Under the pieces are notes generated by a model. It did no database searches. It had not been told where the DNA came from and worked only from the letters and a program-made list of their open reading frames with translations. A program made the translations under genes and the position numbers. Shown here piece after piece: positions 7,413 through 15,377 of a stretch of DNA of 35,625 nt (the first letter of the stretch is position 1; every line of letters begins with the position of its first letter). Origin of the DNA: Streptococcus mitis SK597 (lineage in GTDB: Bacteria; Bacillota; Bacilli; Lactobacillales; Streptococcaceae); contig NZ_AEDV01000027.1 of assembly GCF_000148545.1 (NCBI RefSeq), positions 1-35,625 of the forward strand. The letters run 5' to 3'.

Positions 7413-8093
7413 ATGAATAAGAAACAAGTATTAGCCACACTAGCACTTTCAACTATCGCACTTGCACAAGCTGGTTATGTATCAGCAGATGAACTTGCAC
7501 CAATTGATTCTTCAGCTCCAACAACAGAAGTAGTTACGCCAACAGCACCTAGCGCTTCAACAGAAACAGAGGCTCCAGCAGTTCAGCCAACAGAGCCTTC
7601 AGTTACTCCAGTTGATCCAACAACTCCAGATACATCATCAACTACAGACAAAGGTGAACCTGCAATTCAACCAGCTTTACCAGAAGCGGTAGTAAGTGAC
7701 AAAGGCACCCCAGAAGTCCAACCTGAATTGCCAAAAGCTGAATTGCCAAAAACAACAGTAGAGGCAAACGAACAAGGGAAGTCTCAAATTGGAACTACTT
7801 CAACTTCAACAGGTCAAGTGGTGCATGATGTAACAAAAGAACCTGTTGAAACAAATACAGGTGCGTCAATTGTTGGCACCCAAGGCGGAAACGTAGTTCT
7901 TTCAGATGGTTCAGTGGTTGCTCCTGAAGAGATCGGTGGTACTGTCAACGAAGATAAGACTATCTCTGTTACTGATAAAGAAGGGAAACTTAAAACACTT
8001 CCAAACACTGGAACAGCAAAAAGCATTCTAACTACTATTGGTGGCATGTTAATGACAGCAGTAGGTTACTTTTACAAGAAAAAATTATTTTAA
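7413..8093 (+). CDS. LPXTG-anchored Pro/Thr-rich surface protein
   Basis: This 226-aa cell-wall protein begins with a Sec signal peptide (residues 1-26, cleavage near YVSA-DE). A Pro/Thr/Ser/Glu-rich stalk follows, with repeated QPxLPEA/QPELPKA-type motifs. It ends with the sortase motif LPNTG (residues 196-200), a hydrophobic helix and the basic tail KKKLF. Sortase A should link it to peptidoglycan. It lies 18 bases after the 100-aa gene with an AAAAGGAAAAA ribosome site. No binding domain is evident. By place next to the adhesin it may be a surface-exclusion or spacer protein like PrgC, which is inference. Confidence 0.85.
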   Translation: MNKKQVLATLALSTIALAQAGYVSADELAPIDSSAPTTEVVTPTAPSASTETEAPAVQPTEPSVTPVDPTTPDTSSTTDKGEPAIQPALPEAVVSDKGTPEVQPELPKAELPKTTVEANEQGKSQIGTTSTSTGQVVHDVTKEPVETNTGASIVGTQGGNVVLSDGSVVAPEEIGGTVNEDKTISVTDKEGKLKTLPNTGTAKSILTTIGGMLMTAVGYFYKKKLF

Positions 8094-8116
8094 AATAAGG
8101 AAAATTTAAACGAATT

Positions 8117-8145
8117 ATATTCAAAGCTATAGACTTGAATATTCA
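8117..8145. promoter_or_regulatory. Operator-like inverted repeat upstream of the adhesin gene
   Basis: ATATTCAA (8117-8124) and TTGAATAT (8135-8142) are perfect inverted copies 10 bp apart. The right copy is also part of the palindrome TGAATATTCA (8136-8145). The half-site matches the pair at 6805/6856. The rest of the 8094-8249 gap holds no clear promoter. Confidence 0.4.
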
Positions 8146-8249
8146 GGGGAATAGGTATGATTTTAGTGGTTTATAAACGAACTCGTTCACCTTCATAGAA
8201 TTGGGATTGTAAAATTGAAATTTTTATTTATAGAAAAGGAGAAAAATAG

Positions 8250-10829
8250 ATGTCAAAGACACAAGAATTTAAGGCTTACGGTTCAATCCGTAAAATGAAG
8301 GTTGGTGGTGCGTGTGGAGTTATCCTTGGTTTAGCCCGTAAAATGAAGGTTGGTGGTGCGTGTGGAGTTATCCTTGGTCTAGTTAGCTTAAGTTTTCTAA
8401 GTCCAGCTCTTGCAGACGAAATAACTGAAAATAAGGCTACGAATGCTCCCTATGCACAGACGAATCCAAGTCGTATTTCTACAGATAATCAAGGAAAAAG
8501 TGGTCAAAAGCAGGAAGCTTCAACAGTTGAAGTTCCCCATACAGAACTAGATTCTGCTGTTGATAAGGCTAGGGATGCAGGTTTTGTAGTTGTAAAAGAA
8601 AATCCAGTCGATAAAGGTATTGCAGAAACGGAAACAGACGCAAATGCAAAGTTGGCTGATATAAAACAAGACTATGCCAATCAAAAAGAACAGATTGAAA
8701 AAAAAGTAGAGGAATATAAGAATCAATCTAAATCGGAAAATACTAATGTTGAAAGTATTGTTGGAAATAAGCCTTTGGTAGATTCTAAAGATGGTTTATC
8801 TTTATATGGTGGTTTTGATCGAACTTATGCAACTAGTACAGGTTTTCATGGTATTCCTTTGGAGACTATAAAGAAATTCAGTACTCTAACAGAAGAAGAA
8901 TTTAACAAAAGATTAGAGGCTTTGAAAGAACAATGGAGAAGCCGTGATGAAAAGGAAGCTAAAATTAGACAAAGGTTAGCTGGTGATCCTGGTAATGAGT
9001 GGCTTTCGTCAGATTTAGAAAATTTACTAGGTTCAGATGCTTGGAAGTTTAAGGACAAGATTTTTGAGCTGAGATCTAAAGATCAGGGTGGAATTAAATA
9101 TTATGACTTCCTATTATTAAATGATAAGGGAAAGACACATGCGGAAACTTTGACTGGAAGTATTCGTTGGAAAACAGATACAAAAGTGGAAGATATAGCT
9201 GGAGTAGCAGATAAATTTGTCAATAGAGCTTATAAGGATCCATGGAAAGAAGGTACGGGCGATAAGACTTTATCTACAAAGTTTTATGATGTTCATAAAG
9301 GGTTGACATTTAAGCTAGCTAATGTTGGAGAATTTGAAGATGGTAGTAAACTAGATCTACGTTTTACGGTTGCTGAAGAGCCAAAAATTGCTGACAAGTA
9401 TACACATAATCCTTATTTAAATACAGATAATGACAATGTGAGAATGAGAGAACTTGGAGAACTACCTACTCTAACTGTTGGTAAGGCAGCTAAAGATGAT
9501 AGTCTAATGTTCTATTATAATAATTTGCAGAGTCTTAAATTTCATGTAGAATTTTTAAAGAATGGGAAAAAGGCAAAAGTAGCACTTTCTACAATGATTT
9601 CGGATGTCGATTGGAATCAAGGTTCAGAGTTTGTGTTTAGTGATGTCACTTTAAAAGACCAGTTATATTCTCCAGATGAGGATAAAGTAACGAATAGTGG
9701 TTTGGAAGGTTCTTATGAGCGAGGTTTAAAAATCTATGAAGGTCATAAAGTTTATGCTCCTTTTAAAGATGGGATAGATGGAGATAAAGCTCAAGCCCCT
9801 GAGGGAACCTACTTGGTTAGTGGTTACGGAGACAGTTTTGACTATACTTTTTATGCAAGAAAAAGTGTTTTAGATGGAACGTTTAAGGATGGGGATATTA
9901 ACTATGGTAATGCTTCTAGCTTTATTAAAGCTTCTGGAGGTTTACAGTTTAACTTATTTGGTTCCTCAGCTAAGGGTGTTGTCCATTCAATTATTCCTAA
10001 ACCTGAAATTCATTATCACTATAACTTCTTTACGGTTGTACCTAAACCAAGCGAGCCTAAGAAACATGCACTTGATAAAACTGGCAAGAAAGTCCTTGAC
10101 GGTAAAGAAGTTCAAATGGGTGAGTTGATTCAGTACCTTCTTGATGGTTCAATGATTCCAGAAAGACACCATACGCTGTCTCAATATGACGGTTTGGATA
10201 AGCTCGATACGAAGCATGACCGCTATACTGGTAATTGGAAAGGTATCATCAAGGGTACAGAATATACTGCTGAAAAAGAGCTTGTGTTACCTTATGATGT
10301 GACATTGAAGGATGGTAAAGTGGTTAAGGCAGGGGATAAGATTGCCAAAGATAGCTCTTATGCCTTTACCTTTGAGTTCAATCAAGGTACAAATTCAGAG
10401 TTCATCAAGAAACTTGTGACAGTTAAGTGGGATGACAAAGGTGGTCAGTGGTCTTACGTTATCAATCAAGATTTCTTAAACTCTCTAGGAATTAAAGGAA
10501 CATTTGATGCAGACTTCTACATCGAAGTTGAGCGAATTGCGGCTGGAGCAGTTGAGAATACTTTTGTCAATATTGCTAATAAACAAGAAATGACTGCCAA
10601 GGTTATTACTCGTACGCCAGAACCTCCAAAACCAGAAGAACCGAAAAAGGAAGAACCCAAACCGGAACCAAAACCAGAGCCAAAAACTCCTGAGTCGCCA
10701 AAACCACAAGAACCTAAGAATCCTTCACTACCAAATACAGGAACAGCAAGTAGCATGCTTCCAGTTGTAGGAATGATTTTGGGATTGTTGAGTCTTGCAG
10801 GAGCTGGGCTTCGTAAGCATAAAAAATAG
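8250..10829 (+). CDS. Antigen I/II / PrgB-like LPXTG adhesin
   Basis: This 859-aa surface protein probably promotes cell contact and aggregation for mating, as PrgB does for pCF10. It has a YSIRK-like signal peptide (YGSIRKMKVGG...) whose core is duplicated, with cleavage near SPALA-DE. A coiled-coil stretch follows at about residues 125-160, then a GbpC/Spa-type domain (about 175-530). Antigen I/II C-terminal beta domains come next (from about 595, with VQMGELIQYLLDGSMIP and a Lys/Asn isopeptide-like layout). A Pro/Glu/Lys wall spacer (PEPPKPEEPKKEEPKPEP) precedes LPNTG at 827-831, a membrane helix and the tail RKHKK. Related genes occur on GBS mobile elements. The ribosome site is AAAAGGAG. 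Confidence 0.9.
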   Translation: MSKTQEFKAYGSIRKMKVGGACGVILGLARKMKVGGACGVILGLVSLSFLSPALADEITENKATNAPYAQTNPSRISTDNQGKSGQKQEASTVEVPHTELDSAVDKARDAGFVVVKENPVDKGIAETETDANAKLADIKQDYANQKEQIEKKVEEYKNQSKSENTNVESIVGNKPLVDSKDGLSLYGGFDRTYATSTGFHGIPLETIKKFSTLTEEEFNKRLEALKEQWRSRDEKEAKIRQRLAGDPGNEWLSSDLENLLGSDAWKFKDKIFELRSKDQGGIKYYDFLLLNDKGKTHAETLTGSIRWKTDTKVEDIAGVADKFVNRAYKDPWKEGTGDKTLSTKFYDVHKGLTFKLANVGEFEDGSKLDLRFTVAEEPKIADKYTHNPYLNTDNDNVRMRELGELPTLTVGKAAKDDSLMFYYNNLQSLKFHVEFLKNGKKAKVALSTMISDVDWNQGSEFVFSDVTLKDQLYSPDEDKVTNSGLEGSYERGLKIYEGHKVYAPFKDGIDGDKAQAPEGTYLVSGYGDSFDYTFYARKSVLDGTFKDGDINYGNASSFIKASGGLQFNLFGSSAKGVVHSIIPKPEIHYHYNFFTVVPKPSEPKKHALDKTGKKVLDGKEVQMGELIQYLLDGSMIPERHHTLSQYDGLDKLDTKHDRYTGNWKGIIKGTEYTAEKELVLPYDVTLKDGKVVKAGDKIAKDSSYAFTFEFNQGTNSEFIKKLVTVKWDDKGGQWSYVINQDFLNSLGIKGTFDADFYIEVERIAAGAVENTFVNIANKQEMTAKVITRTPEPPKPEEPKKEEPKPEPKPEPKTPESPKPQEPKNPSLPNTGTASSMLPVVGMILGLLSLAGAGLRKHKK
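8289..8384 (+). repeat. 48-bp tandem duplication in the adhesin signal peptide
   Basis: Copies 8289-8336 and 8337-8384 are identical over their first 42 bp and differ at only three of the last six bases. The duplication stays in frame and repeats RKMKVGGACGVILGL, doubling the n-region charge and part of the hydrophobic core. Confidence 0.95.
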
Positions 10830-10835
10830 AACATC

Positions 10836-10885
10836 TAGAAATTCCCCCTCATCTATGGTATAATGAAGCCATAAAAAAGAGGGGG
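10836..10885 (+). promoter_or_regulatory. Promoter inside a ribosome-site-hiding hairpin before the transfer operon
   Basis: A promoter with -35 TAGAAA (10836-10841), a 17-bp spacer and -10 TATAAT (10859-10864) lies in a large inverted repeat: CCCCCTC (10844-10850) pairs with GAGGGGG (10879-10885), and TATGG (10854-10858) with CCATA (10869-10873). GAGGGGG is also the ribosome site region for the ATG at 10893. RNA started at this promoter would lack the left arm, leaving the site free; read-through RNA from the adhesin gene would fold and hide it. Confidence 0.65.
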
Positions 10886-10892
10886 AAGAGAG

Positions 10893-11381
10893 ATGAGAAA
10901 GGACACGAAAATGGATGCACATGTGACTAGAAGTGGATACAGATACTATACCCCAACTCAAACAAAATCAGAAGTCACTAAGCCTGAAGAAGAGAAGAAG
11001 TGGAAAAAAGGCCTCCGTTGGCTAGGAAAAGCCATCTGGTCAGGAGTAAAGAACCTACCGAGTGTGATTGTGAGAGCTGCTGTTTTGATGGTTGCGACTC
11101 CACTCATGTTTCTCCTCTTTATCTTTAATTTGATTAAGAGCTTGATTGCGACAGCAATTGGTTGGTTTGTGTTTAAGGTAGTAGTTGCGTTTCTTGTGCT
11201 GTGTTATTGGGCATTTCTAACAAAAGAAGGAACTGCTCCAGCAAGTGTTGAACTTTGGTTTAAAGATTGGACAATGCCAGAAGGTGTTCCAATCTATCAC
11301 TGGTGGGAAACGACCATTATCGTTGTCTTAGCTGTGATTACAGCCCTCTCTCTAACCTTTCGTCCAGAGGATGAAAAATAG
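10893..11381 (+). CDS. Membrane protein of the conjugation operon
   Basis: This 162-aa protein has a basic, tail-like cytoplasmic N-terminus (about 1-48). Two or three membrane helices follow (about 53-75, 78-107 and 139-155), with a short outside loop TKEGTAPASVELWFKDWTMPEG, and the protein ends FRPEDEK. By position (after the adhesin, before VirB2/VirB6-like genes) it matches small membrane proteins of the pCF10 prgD-prgF region, but I cannot assign an exact homologue. An ATG at 10911 is an alternative start; 10893 is better placed after GAGGGGGAAGAGAG. A terminator follows, so downstream genes may depend on read-through or another promoter. Confidence 0.75.
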   Translation: MRKDTKMDAHVTRSGYRYYTPTQTKSEVTKPEEEKKWKKGLRWLGKAIWSGVKNLPSVIVRAAVLMVATPLMFLLFIFNLIKSLIATAIGWFVFKVVVAFLVLCYWAFLTKEGTAPASVELWFKDWTMPEGVPIYHWWETTIIVVLAVITALSLTFRPEDEK

Positions 11382-11399
11382 TATTAAATAAACAAAGTA

Positions 11400-11431
11400 G
11401 GTACTAGGAATCTTTCTTAGTACCTTTTTTT
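11400..11431 (+). terminator. Terminator or attenuator between 10893 gene and VirB2-like gene
   Basis: GGTACTA (11400-11406) pairs with TAGTACC (11418-11424), followed by seven T. It sits inside what is otherwise one transfer operon and would lower expression of the genes after it. Confidence 0.75.
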
Positions 11432-11453
11432 ATAAAAGAAAGTGAGAAAAAGA

Positions 11454-11678
11454 ATGGATGCAGTTGTAGATTTTATTAACAAAATTGGAAACATCGGTGG
11501 GATTATCGGTATTGGTTGGGCTGCTTGGGGTGCCTGGGACTTAGCAGTAGGTATCAAACGTGAATTGGATGACAAGAAGGATAAAGGAATCCAAAGTTTG
11601 ATACTAGGTGCACTTCTTGGTGCAGTCCTAAAAGCACTCTTTACCGCTTTGGCAACAGGTCTTCAATCTCTTGGTTAG
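11454..11678 (+). CDS. VirB2-like / Maff2-type small membrane protein
   Basis: This 74-aa protein has two hydrophobic helices (about residues 10-32 and 48-72) separated by the charged segment KRELDDKKDKGIQ. The Gly/Ala-rich first helix (GGIIGIGWAAWGAWDLAVGI) followed by a GIQ-type linker resembles the Maff2/VirB2-like proteins that precede VirB6 in Gram-positive conjugation operons. It is probably a membrane pore or pilin-like subunit. A GTG at 11442 is an in-frame alternative giving 78 aa. I prefer ATG 11454 because GAAAGTGAG sits at ribosome-site distance from it. Confidence 0.75.
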   Translation: MDAVVDFINKIGNIGGIIGIGWAAWGAWDLAVGIKRELDDKKDKGIQSLILGALLGAVLKALFTALATGLQSLG

Positions 11679-11705
11679 TATGAGGAAGAAAAAGGAGGTG
11701 GTTTT

Positions 11706-12452
11706 ATGAACCAATCCACACTTGATCAACTAACCATGAGTCTGAAAGACTATAATGCGACAGCTTATCAGCTGATGGAGACTGTTTCGGGATCGATGGA
11801 GAAGGTAGCCATTTTGCTTCTTCTCCTTTTTATGGGGATTAACCTCATGAATTGGCACCAACAACTTAAAAGCAATGGTGGGGAGCTGTCGTTTCAGCTT
11901 TGGATTGAAGAAATCCTCAAGTATGCCATCGCCCTATTTTTTATCCTCTATGTGGATGCAATTTTTGATGCCTTATCTTGGTTGTTTAATGTCATTATAA
12001 AATCAGTATCTAGTGTTAGTCTTAATCCTTATAAGGCTGAAACACCAAAATTTGAAGGATTAAATATGATATCAAAGGGAATGCTTCAATTTATTTATTG
12101 GGTTGTTGACTTTATCGGTCAAATTTCGACTAAGTTGTTGATCTTGTTGCGCTCCTTTACGCTTTACACGTATAAGGGAATCGCTAAAATTATTGTCGCT
12201 TGTTACATGGTGGACAGTTTACGTCCAATCTGCTTCGGCTTCTTTAAGCTCTATATTGCTACTATTCTTCAGGGATTGATTCTAGTAGTTATTATCATGC
12301 TTTACCCAGCCATTGTCACGAATGATATCTTAACCGTTGATAAGACTGGAGCCTGGACAAGTGCTTTAGTTGCCATCGCAAAAGGAATCATTTACATCAT
12401 TATGCTATTTGGCAGTCAACGCATGGCCAAGAATATCATGCAGGTGAACTAG
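11706..12452 (+). CDS. VirB6/PrgH-like polytopic channel protein
   Basis: This 248-aa integral membrane protein is expected in the inner part of the type IV secretion channel. Hydrophobic segments lie at about residues 33-50, 70-95, 120-150, 160-180, 183-205 and 213-240, with the charged N-terminal part outside or cytoplasmic. The order VirB2-like, this, VirB3-like, VirB4 is that of pCF10 prgF-prgH-prgI-prgJ. A strong AAGGAGGTG ribosome site precedes the ATG. The assignment uses membrane layout and gene order more than direct motif matches. Confidence 0.8.
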   Translation: MNQSTLDQLTMSLKDYNATAYQLMETVSGSMEKVAILLLLLFMGINLMNWHQQLKSNGGELSFQLWIEEILKYAIALFFILYVDAIFDALSWLFNVIIKSVSSVSLNPYKAETPKFEGLNMISKGMLQFIYWVVDFIGQISTKLLILLRSFTLYTYKGIAKIIVACYMVDSLRPICFGFFKLYIATILQGLILVVIIMLYPAIVTNDILTVDKTGAWTSALVAIAKGIIYIIMLFGSQRMAKNIMQVN

Positions 12453-12460
12453 GAGGAGAA

Positions 12461-12694
12461 ATGGTTAAAAAGCACTCACAGAAGAATCAGCAAGTGCTAG
12501 GAAATATTTTGAGAGTTATTTTAAAAACAGTAGTCTGGGGGCTACTGTTTTTACTTAGGACTCTCTTTTTCTATTACTTGTGCCGTAGGGCTTTACAGCC
12601 ACATTGGCTGGCTCTCGTAAGTGGTATTATTTTAGCGTGTGGAAGTGAATTTATTTTCTTTAGAAAAGATAACTGGAAGAAAGGAACAGAATGA
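12461..12694 (+). CDS. Small two-helix membrane protein of the transfer operon
   Basis: This 77-aa protein has a basic N-terminus (MVKKHSQKNQQ) and hydrophobic segments at about residues 18-40 and 48-67, then a basic end. It starts 9 bases after the VirB6-like gene (AGGAGGAG) and overlaps the VirB3-like gene by ATGA. It is clearly part of the secretion operon, but I know no named family for it. Confidence 0.75.
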   Translation: MVKKHSQKNQQVLGNILRVILKTVVWGLLFLLRTLFFYYLCRRALQPHWLALVSGIILACGSEFIFFRKDNWKKGTE

Positions 12695-13038
12695 CACGTT
12701 TAGGTAGTGAATTTTTAAAGGCTTTAGATAGCTATGAAAGGCCAGTTATAGGGTATATGACACTGAGACAGTTAGTGCTACTATTTGGTATCGCATTGAC
12801 AGTAGTTGTCACTACTATCCTCTATTGGCTGAAGGCACCTGATACTATTCTTTATGGCGTTGATATTTTGTTGTTAGCGCCTTTTGTTATTTTCGGGTGT
12901 TATTTCGATGAGAAAATTAAAGATAATGTTCGTTTCATGTTAACCAAGCAGGAACGCTCTTATCAGACAGATTATGACAGAAAGGAATACACAAGAAATG
13001 AATTTATTCGGCCGAAAGAAAACCCCGAAACTCTCTAA
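12691..13038 (+). CDS. prgI: PrgI family (VirB3-like) membrane protein
   Basis: PrgI/VirB3 proteins are small membrane partners of the VirB4 ATPase. This 115-aa protein starts with a soluble SYERPVIGYMTLRQL stretch typical of PrgI. Two adjacent helices follow (about residues 28-46 and 51-71), then a charged C-terminal tail with FDEKIKDNVRFMLTKQERSY. The start overlaps the previous stop (ATGA), and the end overlaps the VirB4 start region by about 40 bases, which is usual for this pair. Confidence 0.85.
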   Translation: MTRLGSEFLKALDSYERPVIGYMTLRQLVLLFGIALTVVVTTILYWLKAPDTILYGVDILLLAPFVIFGCYFDEKIKDNVRFMLTKQERSYQTDYDRKEYTRNEFIRPKENPETL

Positions 13039-15352
13039 GGAGGAACGGGAACGGGCCAAACGTCTGAGACGTACCATGACGGCCTCTACACAGAACAGCC
13101 TTAATTATCAATGGCTGACACCTGATGGACTTATGAAAATTACAAATGATCAATTTTCAAAGACCTACCGTTTAGGTGATACAAGCTATATTACTGCAAC
13201 AGATGATGAGCGAATTGATATCATTGAAACAAGCGCTGATATTTTTAATTCGCTGGATATTGACAATGATATGCAGCTATTGATCCTGAATCGTAGGGTA
13301 GAAAGCAATAGCTTATCTTCTATCCGCTATGATTTGGTTGGAGATGGGTATGACGATTATCGTAAAGAATACAATGCGATGATCAACGATCGCTTCTCTC
13401 AGGAACAAAATACCTTCAAAGTAGAAAAATATCTAACGATTACAACTCAAACAGACCAGGATCATCAAGCTAGAAGAATCCTTGATGATACAGCCAGCGT
13501 TATTGAAAGTCAATACAGTGGCTTAGGAATCTCCTTTAAGGAGTTAGAGGGATTAGATCGTCTTCTTATCTCCCGAAAACTCTTGAGGCGAGAAGGTTTT
13601 ATTGATTTCAACTATGAAGACATCGCTATTTCTGGATTATCCACCAGGGACTTTATAGCTCCAAACTATCTGAAGTTTGAAAAAGATTATATGAAAATTG
13701 ATGATTGTTTCGCAAGGGTGATGTATGTTAGACAATATCCTACCTTCTTGAATGACAAACTGATTAAGAATATCCTGGATACAGGAATTGAACTGGCTAT
13801 CAGTCTGCATGCGAAGCCATATGATACTGCAGATGCCCTGAAGAAAATCAAGACAGTTAAGTCAAGTGTACGTAGGGAAATGATCAAGAGTCAGAAGGCT
13901 GCAGCCAAAGAAGGTTATGGAAGTGACCTGGCTGTTGGTGGGAAAGCTGTGGAGACATCTCGTGAAACAGAGAAATGGACTGAAGAACTCCAGGACAATG
14001 ACCAAAAAATGTTTTCAGGTGTGATGACGATTTTCTTCATGGCTGACAGTCTGGAAGAATTGAATATCTATACTGAGCAGGTTCAACGATCCGTCCGTAA
14101 GAATACGGTAGAACTGGATAAGTGTTATTTGTACCAGGAAGAATCCTTGAATACGATTCTACCGATTGGAATTCCATTTATCAATGTGAAACGCCGTTTT
14201 ATGAGAGATATGACTACCAGTAACTTGGCCACACAAGTCCCATTTACCAACGTAGATCTTCGATCTAACAGTCCACGTGCAATTTATTATGGCCAGAATC
14301 AGCTATCTAAGAACGCTATCACAGTTGACCGTAAAAAAGACTTGAATACAGGTTCAGGTTGTATCTTTGGGACTTCAGGATCAGGAAAGTCTGTTCTTGC
14401 TAAAGGTGGAGAGATAATTCCTACAACTCTACGTTACCCTGAAGATAATATTATTATCGTCGATCCTGAAGATGAGTACACTGGTATTGGCCGAGAATTA
14501 GGTGCAGAAATCATCACAATCGCTCCTGGATCGCAACATCACTTTAACTTGCTGGATCTTCCTGATAAGGATAAACTGCAGGCAGAAGATAGTGACCCGA
14601 TTGGCCAAAAATCAAACCTTTTATCAACCTTGTTTGAAAATATATTCTCTGAGGTATCAGACGATGAATTTGCGATGATTGACCGTGTAACGAGAAAGAC
14701 CTATGAGGAATTTGAAAAACCAACCTTTAAGGACTGGCAAGCAGTTTTGGAACGTCAACCTGAAGCTGTTGCTAAGGATCTGGCACTGAAGGCAGAACCT
14801 TATACTATTGGATCAAATGATATCTTTGCACATCCTACCAACGTCAATATGAATAGTCGCTTTATTATCTTCAATCTCAAGCAGTTGAGTGGTAAATTGA
14901 AGCCATTTGCCCTCCTTGTTATTCAGGACTTCATCTGGAACCAGGTAGTCAATAATCAAGGCAAAACCATTACATGGTTGTACTTTGATGAGTTGCAGCT
15001 CTACTTCAAGAATAAACTTCAGGCAACCTTCTTTACAGAACTATACTCACGTATTCGTAAATATGGGGCCATCCCAACAGGAATTACACAGAATCCAGAG
15101 ACTGTTTTATCTACAGAAGAAGGTAGAAAGCTAGTCGCAAACTGTGAGTTTCTAGCCCTCCTGAAGCTGAAGAGGACAGACCTAGAAGCTCTGGAGCAGG
15201 TTATTCCTCTTACGCCTTCACTGGAGCGATTTGTCTTGCGACCAAAAGCAAAAGGTACGGGTTTGATCGTGGCTGGAGATACGATTGTCCCATTTGAAAA
15301 TCCTATCCCTAAAGATACTAAACTCTATCAATTGGTTGCGACAGATAGTTAA
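12998..15352 (+). CDS. prgJ: VirB4/PrgJ-type conjugation ATPase
   Basis: VirB4 ATPases power assembly and transfer in type IV secretion, at the inner face of the membrane. The product is about 784 aa. The ATPase domain has Walker A GTSGSGKS at about residue 458-466, a following DPEDEYTGIGRELGAEII segment, and Walker B WLYFDELQLYF at about 659-669. The motif TGITQNPETVL and a C-terminal arginine-bearing region follow, all typical of VirB4/TraG_N proteins. I chose ATG 12998 (MNLFGRKK) because AAAGGA lies 11 bases upstream; an in-frame ATG at 12974 would add 8 residues but has no ribosome site. The gene looks intact. Confidence 0.92.
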   Translation: MNLFGRKKTPKLSKEERERAKRLRRTMTASTQNSLNYQWLTPDGLMKITNDQFSKTYRLGDTSYITATDDERIDIIETSADIFNSLDIDNDMQLLILNRRVESNSLSSIRYDLVGDGYDDYRKEYNAMINDRFSQEQNTFKVEKYLTITTQTDQDHQARRILDDTASVIESQYSGLGISFKELEGLDRLLISRKLLRREGFIDFNYEDIAISGLSTRDFIAPNYLKFEKDYMKIDDCFARVMYVRQYPTFLNDKLIKNILDTGIELAISLHAKPYDTADALKKIKTVKSSVRREMIKSQKAAAKEGYGSDLAVGGKAVETSRETEKWTEELQDNDQKMFSGVMTIFFMADSLEELNIYTEQVQRSVRKNTVELDKCYLYQEESLNTILPIGIPFINVKRRFMRDMTTSNLATQVPFTNVDLRSNSPRAIYYGQNQLSKNAITVDRKKDLNTGSGCIFGTSGSGKSVLAKGGEIIPTTLRYPEDNIIIVDPEDEYTGIGRELGAEIITIAPGSQHHFNLLDLPDKDKLQAEDSDPIGQKSNLLSTLFENIFSEVSDDEFAMIDRVTRKTYEEFEKPTFKDWQAVLERQPEAVAKDLALKAEPYTIGSNDIFAHPTNVNMNSRFIIFNLKQLSGKLKPFALLVIQDFIWNQVVNNQGKTITWLYFDELQLYFKNKLQATFFTELYSRIRKYGAIPTGITQNPETVLSTEEGRKLVANCEFLALLKLKRTDLEALEQVIPLTPSLERFVLRPKAKGTGLIVAGDTIVPFENPIPKDTKLYQLVATDS

Positions 15353-15377
15353 AAAATAGAAAGAGAGGTGATTTCTT

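Noticed and set aside
12974-12997. VirB4 start at ATG 12974
   Set aside because: No ribosome site; ATG 12998 has AAAGGA upstream. It remains possible.
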